A stretch of 64,000 bases of DNA from Pelagibius sp. (GCF_028281305.1 NZ_JANQKD010000080.1:86572-150571), one strand, 5' to 3'. Counted from the first letter of the stretch, positions 27,022 through 36,448 are shown. Numbers and translations: made by a program. The notes: generated by a model not told the origin, from the sequence alone.

Positions 27022-27820
27022 CTCGCCCGAGAGGCACGGGGATCAAAGGCCGGGGGATGTGCGCCAGGGCGGGCGCCGGCGCTTCCGCCCGACCTTCTGG
27101 GCGACAGTCTGCGCCGTGCCGGCCCTGGCGATCCTCATCGCGCTCGGCACCTGGCAGGTCCAGCGCCTGCACTGGAAGGAAGGCGAGATCGCCAAGCGGG
27201 TTGAACGCTCCCAGGGGCCGGCCATCGCCTTGCCGGCAAGCTTTCCCGACCCCGCCGCCGTGGAGTTCACCCGCGTGGGCTTGAACGGCAGCTTCCTGCA
27301 CGACCAGGAATTCTATCTGGGCGCCCGCACCGAGAACGGCCGCGTGGGCCTGAACATCGTCACTCCCTTTCAGCTCGACGACGGCCGCACGCTGCTGGTG
27401 AACCGCGGCTGGGTGCCGCAGGAGAGACGCGATCCGGCGACCCGTGCCGAGGGACAGCTCGCCGGGCCGCTGGAGATCGAGGCCCTGCTGCGCACCGACG
27501 GGTGGAAGGGGGTCAGCTTCGCCAAGCCGCCCAACAAGCCGGAGGAGCGCTTCTACTTCTGGCTCGATCTTCCGGTCATGGGGGAGGGCGTCAGCCAAGC
27601 GATCATCACCGAGGTCTATGCCGACGCCGTTGCTGCGGAGCTTCCGGGCGGTCTGCCGATCGGCGGCCAGACCCGCATCGCCCTGAAGAACGACCACCTG
27701 GAATACGCGCTCACCTGGTACTCCTTCGCGGTCATCCTGCTGGTGATCTACTTCCTCTTCCACTACCGCCCGGAGCGCGACACCGGCGCGGGCGGTCCCG
27801 GGGACGAGAACCGCGCCTGA
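27014..27820 (+). CDS. SURF1 family oxidase assembly protein
   Basis: 268 residues from ATG 27014, chosen because it overlaps the end of DUF983 and gives a normal N-terminus. Two transmembrane helices, near 30-48 (ATVCAVPALAILIALGTWQV) and near 240-258 (WYSFAVILLVIYFLFHYR), bracket a periplasmic domain. Family motifs: GTWQVQRLHWKE, LVNRGWVPQERRDP and KNDHLEYALTWYSFA. SURF1 (Shy1) helps insert haem a into subunit I. Last gene of the oxidase operon; the next gene starts 86 bp later. Confidence 0.94.
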   Translation: MTDSPERHGDQRPGDVRQGGRRRFRPTFWATVCAVPALAILIALGTWQVQRLHWKEGEIAKRVERSQGPAIALPASFPDPAAVEFTRVGLNGSFLHDQEFYLGARTENGRVGLNIVTPFQLDDGRTLLVNRGWVPQERRDPATRAEGQLAGPLEIEALLRTDGWKGVSFAKPPNKPEERFYFWLDLPVMGEGVSQAIITEVYADAVAAELPGGLPIGGQTRIALKNDHLEYALTWYSFAVILLVIYFLFHYRPERDTGAGGPGDENRA

Positions 27821-27906
27821 GCGCATTGCCAGCCGGCGTTCGAATCAGCATATCTATGCCTAAGGACCGTCGCCGGTCCCGAGGACTGCCCGCTCAGGAG
27901 TAGCTT

Positions 27907-29397
27907 ATGACCGCCTACGAAGAACTCTCGCGCAAATTCAAGCGCCTGCATGCCTTGCAGGAGGCGGCGGGGCTGCTGTCCTGGGACATGTCGACGGTCA
28001 TGCCCTCTGGCGGCGCGGAGGCGCGCACCGAGCAGCTGGCGACGCTGGACGTGGTCTGCCACGAGATCCTGACCGACGCCTCGCTCGACGCGCTTTTCGA
28101 TCAGGCCTCCGCCGAGACGAAGGAGCTTTCCCCCTGGGTGCAGGCGAACCTGACGGAGATGCGCCGGCGCTGGCTGCATGCCACGGCGGTGGACAGCGAT
28201 CTCGTCGAGGCGCTCTCCAAGGCCTGCAAACGCTGCGAGATGATCTGGCGGGAGGCGCGGCCGAAGGCCGACTTCGCCGCCGTGCTGCCCGCAATGAAAG
28301 AGGTTCTGAACCTGACGCGTCAGGAGGCCGCCGCCAAGGCCGAGCGCCTGGACTGCTCCCTCTACGATGCGCTGCTCGACCAGTACGAACCGGGTGGCGC
28401 CTCGGCGCATATCGATACGGTCTTTGCCGATCTGGCCGATTTCCTGCCCGGCTTCCTGGACCAGGCGATGGCGCAGCAGGCGTCCAGGCCCGTGCCGCTG
28501 CCGCTGCCCGGGCCCTTCCCGCGCGAGCAGCAGGAGGCGCTGGGCCGCAGGATGATGGCCGCCGTCGGCTTCGACTTCGACCACGGCCGCCTTGATGTTT
28601 CCCTGCACCCCTTCTGCGGCGGCGTGCCCGACGACGTGCGCATCACCACGCGCTACGACGAGGACGATTTCATGACCGCGCTGATGGGCGTGCTGCATGA
28701 GACCGGCCACGCGATGTACGAGCGCGGCCTGCCCCGCGACTGGCGCCTGCAGCCGGTGGGCGAGGCCCGCGGCATGGCGATGCATGAGAGCCAGTCGCTG
28801 ATGGTCGAGATGCAGGCCTGCCGCTCGGCCGAGTTCGTCGCCTTCCTCGCGCCCATCGCGCGGGAGACTTTCGGCGGCGAGGGCGCGGCCTGGGAGGCGG
28901 AGAACCTGCTGCGCCACTACAACAAGGTGGAGCCAGGCTTCATCCGCGTCGACGCCGACGAGGTGACCTACCCGGCCCATGTCATCCTGCGCTACCGCCT
29001 GGAGAAGGCGCTGATCGCCGGCGAGATGGAGCTGGAGGCGCTGCCCGAGGAATGGAACCGCGGCATGCAGGACCTGCTCGGCATCACGCCGCCGGACGAC
29101 CGCCTGGGCTGCCTGCAGGACATCCACTGGTACGACGGTGCCTGGGGCTACTTTCCGACCTATACCCTGGGGGCGATGACGGCGGCCCAGCTCTTCGCCG
29201 CCGCCAGGCAGGCACGGCCGGAGATCCCGGAGGCGCTGGGCCGCGGCGACTTCTCGCCGCTGATGGACTGGCTGAAGGCGCATGTGCACGGCCAGGCCTC
29301 CTCGGCCAGCGGCGAGGCCATTCTGGAACGCGCCACCGGTGAGCCCCTCAACCCCGAGGTCTTCAAGGCGCACCTGACGGCGCGCTACCTGGCCTGA
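27907..29397 (+). CDS. carboxypeptidase M32 (thermostable carboxypeptidase 1 family)
   Basis: 496 residues, standard length. The zinc site is HETGH at about residues 263-267, followed by the second-zone Glu in MAMHESQSLMVEMQ (about 291-304). Other family motifs are LLSWDMSTVMPSGGAEARTE (about 23-42), GFDFDHGRLDVSLHPF and HWYDGAWGYFPTYTLGAM (about 406-423). It removes C-terminal amino acids in the cytosol. The SD GGAG sits just before the ATG. It follows the oxidase operon by 86 bp and may be a separate unit. Confidence 0.95.
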   Translation: MTAYEELSRKFKRLHALQEAAGLLSWDMSTVMPSGGAEARTEQLATLDVVCHEILTDASLDALFDQASAETKELSPWVQANLTEMRRRWLHATAVDSDLVEALSKACKRCEMIWREARPKADFAAVLPAMKEVLNLTRQEAAAKAERLDCSLYDALLDQYEPGGASAHIDTVFADLADFLPGFLDQAMAQQASRPVPLPLPGPFPREQQEALGRRMMAAVGFDFDHGRLDVSLHPFCGGVPDDVRITTRYDEDDFMTALMGVLHETGHAMYERGLPRDWRLQPVGEARGMAMHESQSLMVEMQACRSAEFVAFLAPIARETFGGEGAAWEAENLLRHYNKVEPGFIRVDADEVTYPAHVILRYRLEKALIAGEMELEALPEEWNRGMQDLLGITPPDDRLGCLQDIHWYDGAWGYFPTYTLGAMTAAQLFAAARQARPEIPEALGRGDFSPLMDWLKAHVHGQASSASGEAILERATGEPLNPEVFKAHLTARYLA

Positions 29398-29490
29398 TCG
29401 CTTGCAGCGGGGGCCCTGTATCGGTTGAACCTCTGCGGTCGGGCCTCTACATGAAGGGGCGGCGATTAAAGGCAGGAAGGAAGGGCAGGC

Positions 29491-29760
29491 ATGGCCATCG
29501 GCGGTCTTGGAGGCGGTATCGGACGGGTCGGTGCGCGCGCGGCGGAGACGGCCGTCGGCCTCGTCCAGGATCTCACCGGCTCCGGCGTCTATCCCGCCAG
29601 CGACCAGGCCCTGGCGGCCTATCTCTTCGAGCGCATCGCCCAGGCGGAAAAGGAAACCGCCACCCAGGACCGCGACTATTACCTGGACCTCATGGCGCGC
29701 TGCCTGGCCACGGTACGTGAGGCCCGCCTGAGCGACGAAGACCTGCCTCCAACGACTTAG
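29491..29760 (+). CDS. small alphaproteobacterial hypothetical protein
   Basis: 89 residues with a good AGGAAGG ribosome site before the ATG. The N-terminus is Gly-rich and weakly amphipathic (MAIGGLGGGIGRVGARAAET), followed by a helical region (YPASDQALAAYLFERIAQAE, then RDYYLDLMARCLATVREARL). No signal peptide and no family that I can name. It ends 115 bp before the exported-protein cluster. A short CCCC-loop-GGGG hairpin (29793-29808) lies after it. Confidence 0.65.
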   Translation: MAIGGLGGGIGRVGARAAETAVGLVQDLTGSGVYPASDQALAAYLFERIAQAEKETATQDRDYYLDLMARCLATVREARLSDEDLPPTT

Positions 29761-29875
29761 GGTCTCTCCGAAGCCTTCCCCAAGAGATCCGACCGCCCCT
29801 TCGGGGCGCGGGCGAACCGTTCCCGCTACCGCGGCGACCAACGGTCAAACCGCCACGTCTCCGGGATTGCGGACA

Positions 29876-30532
29876 GTGAAGCTTTGCAGCCTTGGCGCCG
29901 CCGCCGTTGCGGCACTGGCAGGCCTTCTGCCGCCGGCGGGCTCGGCTGCTGCCGAGTACGTCGTCAAGCTGGACGACGTCTCTCCCAAGTTGGTGGAGGT
30001 CACTGGCCTGAATGGGCGTTACGACAGCGCCTCGGGCAGGTCCTTTGTGGCTGAAGTCTTCCTTGATGTGAAGCTCAGGGCCGGCGACACGGCGTCCGTG
30101 AAACTCTGGATCGAGATGTCTGCGCCGGGTGACTATCTGCTGGGCCGCGTGAAGCAGAGCTTTGCCGACCACGCCGTCATCAGGCGCTACGGCAGCGGGA
30201 AGGGACCCCTGTGGATCTACGAATCCAGATGGATCTACACGACCGTTGTTCTTGAACTGCCGAAGCCTGTGGCGCGGGCCTACGCGACCGGCCTTTGCAA
30301 TGCCCAGGTCGAGCGCCTGGCGCGAAAGGGCCGCAGCTACGAGGACATCCATTCCAGGGATCACGATATCGACGTCAGAGTGGATCTCGGAGTGAGATAC
30401 AGCTACTCGGGCGCCGACCCGGACCCGGACCCGCACCCAGGCATGGAGCAAGAGCCGCTTTCGGGCAGCTACACCATCCGCTGCAAGGCTCTGGACCCTC
30501 CCGCGCTGCCGGCCGCGGGGTCCGCTGACTAG
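29876..30532 (+). CDS. exported protein of the EVTG-domain family, single-domain form
   Basis: 218 residues from GTG 29876; a TTG nine bases upstream is an alternative. Signal peptide MKLCSLGAAAVAALAGLLPP to about SAAAE. The mature protein is one module that I define by comparison with three other proteins here: an early VEVTGLNGRY segment, a KLWIEM strand, a helix with GLCNAQVERLARKG, and a last strand ending TIRCKAL. The Cys in the helix and the Cys at the end are conserved in all four and may form a disulfide. An Asp-Pro repeat (DPDPDPHPG) precedes the last strand. First gene of the exported cluster; function unknown. Confidence 0.75.
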   Translation: MKLCSLGAAAVAALAGLLPPAGSAAAEYVVKLDDVSPKLVEVTGLNGRYDSASGRSFVAEVFLDVKLRAGDTASVKLWIEMSAPGDYLLGRVKQSFADHAVIRRYGSGKGPLWIYESRWIYTTVVLELPKPVARAYATGLCNAQVERLARKGRSYEDIHSRDHDIDVRVDLGVRYSYSGADPDPDPHPGMEQEPLSGSYTIRCKALDPPALPAAGSAD

Positions 30533-30636
30533 CCGCTGATGGAACGAAGGCGGCTGCCCGTTGCCGGCAGGCGAACCAACCGCACCGCCCGCACGACACA
30601 TCCAATGCAACCTAGACCAAGGGGAGCATTGAAGAA

Positions 30637-32535
30637 ATGTGTCGTCTTTCTACTGCAGGCGCCGCTGTGGGCGCGCTTGCCTCTGCATTGCTGTCCGCCG
30701 CCCCGGCGCTCGCCGATTCTGAATTTGTAGGCTTGACGGCGCTGCATACCACGTCGATCGAGGTGACGGGCTCGAACCTCGAGTACACGGCGGTAAAGCC
30801 GCTTTCCGTCATCTCCGTGGAATTCACGCTCAAGACGAATGCCGGAGAAAGCGGCCGGCTCAAAGGCTACAAGGTCTGGCTCGAACTGGGCAGCACGACG
30901 GGCTCGATTCCCGGATTCGAATATCCGATGCCGGACCATTACCACAAGAAGACTTTTCCTGTCGGCAAGCGTCCCAAGATACACGGCGACAAAGGGGCCC
31001 TCGTGGTTCCGGCGCTGGCGTGGCAGGACTTCGTGGTCGCGCAGTGTAACGGCCTGGTGGCGGATTTGCGCAAGGACGGGCAGAGCGACGACCAGATCTT
31101 CCGCAAGGACCGCACCACCTCGATCAAGGTCCGTGCAGTCATGAAGGCGGAGTTTTCCGGCATTGCCGGACCCAACGATTACGCCGACGACCCGGATAAC
31201 ATCGGCTATATCAAGGTGGTCTGCAAGGCGCAGGTCAAGAGCACGGTGTTCGATCCCGACGCACTCTTGCCGGTGGTGACGGAAGCAGGGCTCCAGCTTG
31301 CCAAGACGACCATCAAGAAAAGCTGCCCGCTGGACCTGGGGGCTGCCGTGCAGTTCCGCGGCGGTCGTGAGGGACAGTTCCAGTACCGCCTGCGCTTCAC
31401 CGACAACCGCTACATGGGCCCCTTCACGGGCACCATGACCAGGCAGCCGAGCGGCGACTACCGCTTCGGCACCACGCATAAGATCACGGTGCCGCTGCCC
31501 CCGGGCGGCCACGCCGGCGCCGGCAGCTTTACCGGTCTGCCGCAAGACAAGCCGGGCGGACCGGGCAGTACCCCTGGCGGCCTGGCCGCCCAGCAAACGC
31601 CGGAGGACTTGCACAAGCTGGGTCTTCGGGTCGAGGTGCTGGGCGATCCCCAGGTCAAGTCGGACTGGGCGACCGAGATCGTCGATTGCCGCAAGAAACC
31701 GATCGTGACCATCTGGAGCGGCGGTGTCACTCCCAAGAAGCACAAGGGCGTCTGCCCGGCCACGGCGACACTCTCCCTGCAGTTCCGGGGCGGCCGCGCG
31801 GGGGACTTCACCTATGTCATCAAGGTGTTCAACGTCGATGCCTCGCACGGCGGCGGCCTGGAAACCCTTGGTGGTGTTCATATCGCCAACGTCGGTCCCT
31901 TCAAGGGAAAGATGACCCAGATGCCGGACGGCAGCTTTCGCACCTCAGCCGTTCAGAACCTACAGTTTCCCTTGAAGAAGACGCAGGGCCAGATCGGCGG
32001 CTATGCGGCCTCCGCAAGCAAGCCCTCCGGAAAGACCACGTATCGTTTCAAAGTCGTGTTCCCGAGCCAGGCCCACGAGCCGATGCAGGAGCATGGGACT
32101 GTTCCGTTTGAGTACACCCAGGACTGCGGACCGGCTAGAAATCCGGCCGTAGCCGGCGGGCCCGGCGGTCTGGCGCAGACGGATCGGCCCAACACAGCGC
32201 CAGGTTCCGGGTCGACGAGCCAGATGCTCCCCGATCTCAAGCTCGTCAAGGTGAAGAAGTCGTTCAAGCCCTTTGAGCTGCTGGTCCAGGTGGCAAACAA
32301 CAGCTTCCTGACGACCAAGCCGACCCAGCTTCGTGCGACCTACAAGCAGGGCGGCGCGAACAAACAAAAGGTCACGGTCAAGGTGCCGCCGCTGAAGCCC
32401 GGCGCCTCGAAGTGGATTCCAGTCACCTTCAAGGCTCCGGTTGCCCAGGCGGATTCGATCCACATCCAGCTCGATCCGAACAACACCGTGAAGGAGGCCA
32501 AGGAGACCAACAACGCGGCCGTCTACCAGCCGTAG
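30637..32535 (+). CDS. exported multi-module protein with C-terminal CARDB domain
   Basis: 632 residues from ATG 30637. Signal peptide 1-26 (ending APALADS). Modules in order: an EVTG-type domain (about 28-200, IEVTGSNLEY to VVCKAQ, with AQCNGLVADLRKDG); two SCP-type beta-sandwich modules (about 217-355 from KKSCPLDLG to IVDCRKK, and about 356-510 from KGVCPATATL to YTQDC); and a CARDB-like adhesion domain (about 528-632, LLVQVANNSF, LRATYKQGGANKQKV, IQLDPNNTVKEAKETNN). Each module has a Cys pair. CARDB domains are extracellular adhesion folds. An intrinsic terminator follows at 32560, so downstream genes need their own promoter. Confidence 0.8.
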   Translation: MCRLSTAGAAVGALASALLSAAPALADSEFVGLTALHTTSIEVTGSNLEYTAVKPLSVISVEFTLKTNAGESGRLKGYKVWLELGSTTGSIPGFEYPMPDHYHKKTFPVGKRPKIHGDKGALVVPALAWQDFVVAQCNGLVADLRKDGQSDDQIFRKDRTTSIKVRAVMKAEFSGIAGPNDYADDPDNIGYIKVVCKAQVKSTVFDPDALLPVVTEAGLQLAKTTIKKSCPLDLGAAVQFRGGREGQFQYRLRFTDNRYMGPFTGTMTRQPSGDYRFGTTHKITVPLPPGGHAGAGSFTGLPQDKPGGPGSTPGGLAAQQTPEDLHKLGLRVEVLGDPQVKSDWATEIVDCRKKPIVTIWSGGVTPKKHKGVCPATATLSLQFRGGRAGDFTYVIKVFNVDASHGGGLETLGGVHIANVGPFKGKMTQMPDGSFRTSAVQNLQFPLKKTQGQIGGYAASASKPSGKTTYRFKVVFPSQAHEPMQEHGTVPFEYTQDCGPARNPAVAGGPGGLAQTDRPNTAPGSGSTSQMLPDLKLVKVKKSFKPFELLVQVANNSFLTTKPTQLRATYKQGGANKQKVTVKVPPLKPGASKWIPVTFKAPVAQADSIHIQLDPNNTVKEAKETNNAAVYQP

Positions 32536-32559
32536 CGGGTCTTCTGCTCGCCCGCGTTG

Positions 32560-32603
32560 GGGGCGCCCGCCACTCAGGCAGAGCGGCGGGCGCCCCGTCT
32601 TTT
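32560..32603 (+). terminator. intrinsic terminator after the 632-residue exported protein
   Basis: A perfect 12-bp GC-rich stem (GGGGCGCCCGCC at 32560-32571 with GGCGGGCGCCCC at 32585-32596) and a 13-base loop are followed by GTCTTTTC. It lies 24 bp past the stop codon. Confidence 0.85.
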
Positions 32604-32737
32604 CATTTCCGTCTTCTCACTTTCCCTTCTCATCTTCGCCCGCGCCGCTTTGCCGGGGCCGCCGCGCAAGGCCGAACCGCTCACGCCAGGGCCGCGACTT
32701 ACCGGGAAACCGCCAACGCTCCCGAGGAGTCATCACC

Positions 32738-34222
32738 GTGAAACGTTCCCTTTCGGCTAGCGCAGCCGCAGCTGGGGCCCTGATGGGCTTCATGCTGCCT
32801 GCAGGGCCGGCTTCCGCCGCCCAGCAGGATCTCGAACTGACCGCCGTCACGCCGGCGTTGATTGAAGTCACCGGCGCGGACGGAAAGTACACCTCGGTCA
32901 AGGGGCCAGCGCTGACCGCGGCGGCCGATCTCTATCTGAACGGGGGTGGCGGCAGCACCAGGATCGAATCCTGGCGGCTTTGGCTTCGGCTCAAGGCCAA
33001 GGGTCTTGCCGGAACGGGCGACCTGACGACCGTCTTCAAGCCCTTCTCGCTGTCCCAGACCTATCCGGCTGGCGCCTTGCCCTTCGTCGTCGACGAGGAG
33101 CTTGACGTAACCCTGCCGAAGCCGAACTTCCACCAGTATGCGATCGTGCTCTGCAACAAGAATGCCGATACGCTGAAAGCCGGCCTTCTCTCGGAGCAGA
33201 ATGCACTCAGCAAGGACTACGAGATCGGCGTCGAGGTCGAGGTGCTGGGCGAGGCCGAATACACGGTTCAGCAAGACACCAGCCCGACCTTCCAGTCCGG
33301 CAAGAAGTCCTTCACCATTGTCTGCAAGGGGCAGGAGGGAAGTCCGCAGACGGTTCTCTCGCCCAATGCGCCCCTTGTGAAGAACGTCAAGCTCGCCCTC
33401 AATCCCAGGACCCACAGAGGCAGCTGTCCGGTCAACGTGAAGATGGTCATGACCTTCGAGGGCGACTCGCCGGGGGTCGTCCACTACCGCATCGTCACCT
33501 CAGACAAGCGTATCGTCGGCGGCAACCGAAAGGCGACGATGACGGTCAAGCCCGGTGGCCAGGGCGCCCGGGCAGTCACCACCGAAAAGCTGCGTGTGCC
33601 GCTTGTTCAAGCCGCCCACTGGAGTACCGCAGGCGGTGGGTCCAACACCGTCGGCCAGGGAGGAAAGCCTGGCGGACTGAATCCGGCCATAGCGGGCCAG
33701 GGCCCGACCGGCCTCACCGACGTGCCGACGCCCGATGCCGTGCACAAGCTGGGGCTGCGCGTCGAGATGCTGGGCGGCTCCAAGGTCAAGTCGAACTGGC
33801 AGACCTACATCATCGACTGCCGTGCGCCCCGTCCCGGCGCCGGTGCTCCGGGCGGTTTCAAGCCGGTGGCCAAGCCCTCCGCCGATGGCGGCAGCGCTTC
33901 AGCTGGCCCTTACTTGCCGGACCTCGCGGTCTCCGAGACGAAAAAGTCGTTCAAACCTTTCGAACTGCTGGTCCAAGTGCAGAACCTCAGCTTTTTTCCA
34001 AGCAAGGCTACTCAGCTTCGGGCCACCTACAAGCAGGGCGGCGCGAACAAGCAGAAGGTCACGGTCCAGGTTCCGGCGCTGAAGACGCTCGGTTCCGCCT
34101 GGGTGACGGTCACTTTCAAGACTCAGGTCGCCCAGGCGGACTCGATCCACGTCCAGCTCGATCCGAACAACACCATGAAAGAGGCCAAAGAAAACAACAA
34201 CACGGCCGTCTATCAGCCCTAG
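32738..34222 (+). CDS. exported modular protein with C-terminal CARDB domain, paralogue 2
   Basis: 494 residues from a GTG at 32738 (MKRSLSASAAAAGALMGFML, signal to about ASAAQ). An EVTG-type domain (about 28-205, IEVTGADGKY, VLCNKNADTLKAG, TIVCKGQ), one SCP-type module (about 218-370, RGSCPVNVK to YIIDCRA) and a CARDB-like domain (about 388-494). The C-terminal 100 residues are highly similar to the preceding gene also at DNA level, for example over the TYKQGGANKQKVTV codons, which indicates a fairly recent tandem duplication. The upstream 200 bp carry a terminator, so it likely has its own promoter. Function unknown; surface or periplasmic. Confidence 0.8.
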   Translation: MKRSLSASAAAAGALMGFMLPAGPASAAQQDLELTAVTPALIEVTGADGKYTSVKGPALTAAADLYLNGGGGSTRIESWRLWLRLKAKGLAGTGDLTTVFKPFSLSQTYPAGALPFVVDEELDVTLPKPNFHQYAIVLCNKNADTLKAGLLSEQNALSKDYEIGVEVEVLGEAEYTVQQDTSPTFQSGKKSFTIVCKGQEGSPQTVLSPNAPLVKNVKLALNPRTHRGSCPVNVKMVMTFEGDSPGVVHYRIVTSDKRIVGGNRKATMTVKPGGQGARAVTTEKLRVPLVQAAHWSTAGGGSNTVGQGGKPGGLNPAIAGQGPTGLTDVPTPDAVHKLGLRVEMLGGSKVKSNWQTYIIDCRAPRPGAGAPGGFKPVAKPSADGGSASAGPYLPDLAVSETKKSFKPFELLVQVQNLSFFPSKATQLRATYKQGGANKQKVTVQVPALKTLGSAWVTVTFKTQVAQADSIHVQLDPNNTMKEAKENNNTAVYQP

Positions 34223-34309
34223 CGCGTGGGAGGAAGGGGACTCACCCAGGGGCTGCCCCGAAACACGCGCGTGACAGATGCATCGTTCCCGTTTCAAGGA
34301 GCAAAGACA

Positions 34310-35128
34310 GTGAGACATTTCGATTGGGCGGGTGTGCGCAGAACCGCTTTGGCCTGCCTTCTTCTTCTGCCCGCATCCACTCTGCTTGGGCCCGGAGCGG
34401 GGAAGGCGGCTGCGACTGTCGCGCAGCTTCAGCAAGGCGGCCTCGCCGTCCAGCAGCCCCAGGTCGTTTCGGCGAAACTCTGGATCGAGCCGCGGGCTGC
34501 GGGCCTTGACCAGACACCGGGCGATCGCGCCGAACCGGTCCTGGTTGCGGCGGCGCCCAAGGGCAGCAGCCAGCCCGGCAGCAAGAGCAAGCCCCCGCAC
34601 GCCGGACCGAAGTCGGAGTTGCCTCAGCAAAGCGGCGGCGCCAAAGGCGGGGGCGGGGCCGGATTGCCCGAGAACCCTAAACCGGGCAGCAAGGCGCCGG
34701 TGCTGAAACCGGGCGCAAAGTCGGAACCGCCCGGCCAGGCTGGCGGCTCCAAGCCCGGGGGCGCGTCCAAGGCGACAGGGAAAGCGGTCGAGATGACCGT
34801 CGGCGCGTACCTTCTTCCCGATCTCAGGGTCGTTCAGATCGGCGTCCACAAGCTGAACAACACGAAGCTCCGCATCGAGGTGGAGAACGCGGGCGACGGA
34901 TCGTCCAAGCCGACAGTGCTCGATGTGACCTCTACCGAGAAGAAGACCGGCAAGGTGAAGAAAACCACCGCCAAGGTCGCAGCCCTGCTTCCGAAGGCCT
35001 CGGCATGGATCACGGTGGACAACGGTGTTCCTGTGACGATGCTGAAAAAGGTCGACGTGCGTGTCGACTGGCAGAATCAGGTGAAAGAGTCCAACGACCA
35101 GAACAACAGGGCTGTGCGGTACTTCTAG
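34310..35128 (+). CDS. exported CARDB-domain protein with a Pro/Gly/Lys-rich linker
   Basis: 272 residues from a GTG at 34310 with AAGGAG nine bases upstream. Signal peptide about 1-34 (RTALACLLLLPASTLLGPGA). The region of about 70-165 is low complexity, rich in Pro, Gly, Lys and Ser (PGSKSKPPHAGPKSELPQQ), resembling an extended wall- or surface-spanning linker. The C-terminal 105 residues are a CARDB-like domain (LLPDLRVVQIGVHKLNN, VENAGDGSSKPTVLDV, then VDWQNQVKESNDQNNRAV). It lacks the EVTG and SCP modules of its neighbours. Third gene of the plus-strand series; no transmembrane anchor after the signal. Confidence 0.77.
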   Translation: MRHFDWAGVRRTALACLLLLPASTLLGPGAGKAAATVAQLQQGGLAVQQPQVVSAKLWIEPRAAGLDQTPGDRAEPVLVAAAPKGSSQPGSKSKPPHAGPKSELPQQSGGAKGGGGAGLPENPKPGSKAPVLKPGAKSEPPGQAGGSKPGGASKATGKAVEMTVGAYLLPDLRVVQIGVHKLNNTKLRIEVENAGDGSSKPTVLDVTSTEKKTGKVKKTTAKVAALLPKASAWITVDNGVPVTMLKKVDVRVDWQNQVKESNDQNNRAVRYF

Positions 35129-35146
35129 GCTGCCTGCTGTCTTTCG

Positions 35147-35188
35147 AGGAGCGTTCCCCAAGGAGCGTTCCCCAAGGAGCACTCCCCC
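35147..35188 (+). repeat. 14-bp tandem repeat, three units
   Basis: AGGAGCGTTCCCCA occurs twice end to end (35147-35160, 35161-35174), followed by a third degenerate unit AGGAGCACTCCCCC. It lies in the 297-bp gap between two exported-protein genes. That gap otherwise has an AT-rich segment at 35310-35360 that probably includes the promoter of the next gene. Confidence 0.8.
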
Positions 35189-35425
35189 GTCAAAGCCGCC
35201 TGGAAGGATCGGCGTTCGTGGATGGCCGGGTGCAACCGCCCGGCCGTCGCGCGACGGCGGTCTTGCCCAGGTGGCGGCGCAGGGTCATTAACCACAAGTT
35301 CCCGCTAAATAGCTGTTCTGTATATTCTTTTCTGAAAAAGATGGGATTTGATTCAGATTTGAACCATCTCCGGGCACGGCGCGACACAAGAACAAGCGAA
35401 CACATGGTGCAAACGGAGAGAATTC

Positions 35426-36190
35426 ATGTTTACCAACACGATGACCAAGGGCCTGCTGGTATCCGCCGCTGCGCTGATGCTCGGGTCCAGTATTGCCGCG
35501 GCCGACAGCTCGGTTTCCGGCAGCCTGATCGGCGACGCCGCCGCCCAGCTTGCGGCGCGCAGCGACGTTTTCCAGGCCACCACGGCCACCCTGGATGTGG
35601 TGCCGATGCACATGGCAGGCTCCTGCCCTCTGGCCTATGCTTTCAACGTGCGGCTTGGCGCCCAGTCGCCCGGCACGCTGTCCTACAAGATCGTGACCGA
35701 TGACGGCCGTGAATCGCAGCTCTTCGAAGCGAAGACCAGCGTGACCGACGACGGCCTTTTTGCCGCTCAGGCGAGCCACCAGATCGCGCTCGCCAAGAGC
35801 GCGCAGACGGATGCCGACGCTTCGATCGTCGTCTTCGATCCGCCGGCAAAGTTGAAGGAGACCCGTGAGCCGGACTTCTTCGAGCGGCTCTTCGGCACCG
35901 GCCCGGCGGCCTCGCAGGACGACCCGCAGGGCCTGCGCAACCTCTCCTTCAAGGTGATGGTTGTCGCCCCCAATGCGGTGGACTCCACTTTCGACAGCCA
36001 CACGGTGTCCTGCGAAGAGCATCGCGATCCGCGGATCATCCGGGCCAGCACCGAAGATCAGCGCGACGACCGTGATCCTGGTGATCGGGATCCCGGCGAC
36101 CGTGATCCCGGCGACCGTGATCCCGGTGGTCGTGACGGCCGCGGTGGCGGCGATCCCTCCGGTGGCCCGAGCGGTCCCGGCGACCTGTAG
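35426..36190 (+). CDS. exported single SCP-module protein with a DPGDR repeat tail, copy 1
   Basis: 254 residues. Signal peptide MFTNTMTKGLLVSAAALMLG to about AAADS. The mature protein has one SCP-type module (about 50-200): AGSCPLAYAFNVRLGAQSPG, SYKIVTDDGRESQLFEAKTS, HQIALAKSAQ, and the closing strand SHTVSCEEHRDP. The same Cys pair and order occur in the larger neighbours. The C-terminal 45 residues are Asp/Arg/Gly-rich, with four DPGDR-type units, and are probably disordered and ion-binding. A near-duplicate follows at 36449. It ends with its own intrinsic terminator. Confidence 0.8.
   Translation: MFTNTMTKGLLVSAAALMLGSSIAAADSSVSGSLIGDAAAQLAARSDVFQATTATLDVVPMHMAGSCPLAYAFNVRLGAQSPGTLSYKIVTDDGRESQLFEAKTSVTDDGLFAAQASHQIALAKSAQTDADASIVVFDPPAKLKETREPDFFERLFGTGPAASQDDPQGLRNLSFKVMVVAPNAVDSTFDSHTVSCEEHRDPRIIRASTEDQRDDRDPGDRDPGDRDPGDRDPGGRDGRGGGDPSGGPSGPGDL
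36074..36133 (+). repeat. 15-bp in-frame coding repeat, four units
   Basis: Four consecutive 15-bp units starting GATCC encode DPGDR, DPGDR, DPGDR and DPGGR. The third and second units are identical at DNA level. The corresponding place in the paralogue at 37.1 kb has an RDRG-rich tail without this repeat, so the repeat arose after the duplication. Confidence 0.9.
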
Positions 36191-36235
36191 GACGCGATCG
36201 CCAGCACCATCCGGAACCGGATGCAACCGATAAGG

Positions 36236-36264
36236 AAGGCCCGCCTGATGGCGGGCCTTCTTCT
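36236..36264 (+). terminator. intrinsic terminator
   Basis: A 10-bp perfect stem AAGGCCCGCC/GGCGGGCCTT with TGAT loop, followed by CTTCT. It is 45 bp past the stop codon of the gene at 35426 and is nearly identical to the terminator at 37230. Confidence 0.9.
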
Positions 36265-36448
36265 GTGTTCGGAGCTCTCGCGCAGGATCCGTGAAGCCAG
36301 CGGCTCCGGAGGGTCGCGAGCGCACTGCAAGATTCTGATTTTTTTGACTTTTCCCGCCAATCCGAAGTCTTCGGGCCGGTTGTGAACCATCCTGGGGTCC
36401 GCGTCGACCTACTGGCTAGCGAACACCTGGGGCAAGGGGAGAACACTC

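Noticed and set aside
29793..29808. Terminator after the 89-residue protein
   Set aside because: Only a 6-bp stem with a 3-base loop and no U-run.
27763..29841. 692-codon frame antisense to the M32 carboxypeptidase
   Set aside because: A shadow of the real gene; no ribosome site or motif.
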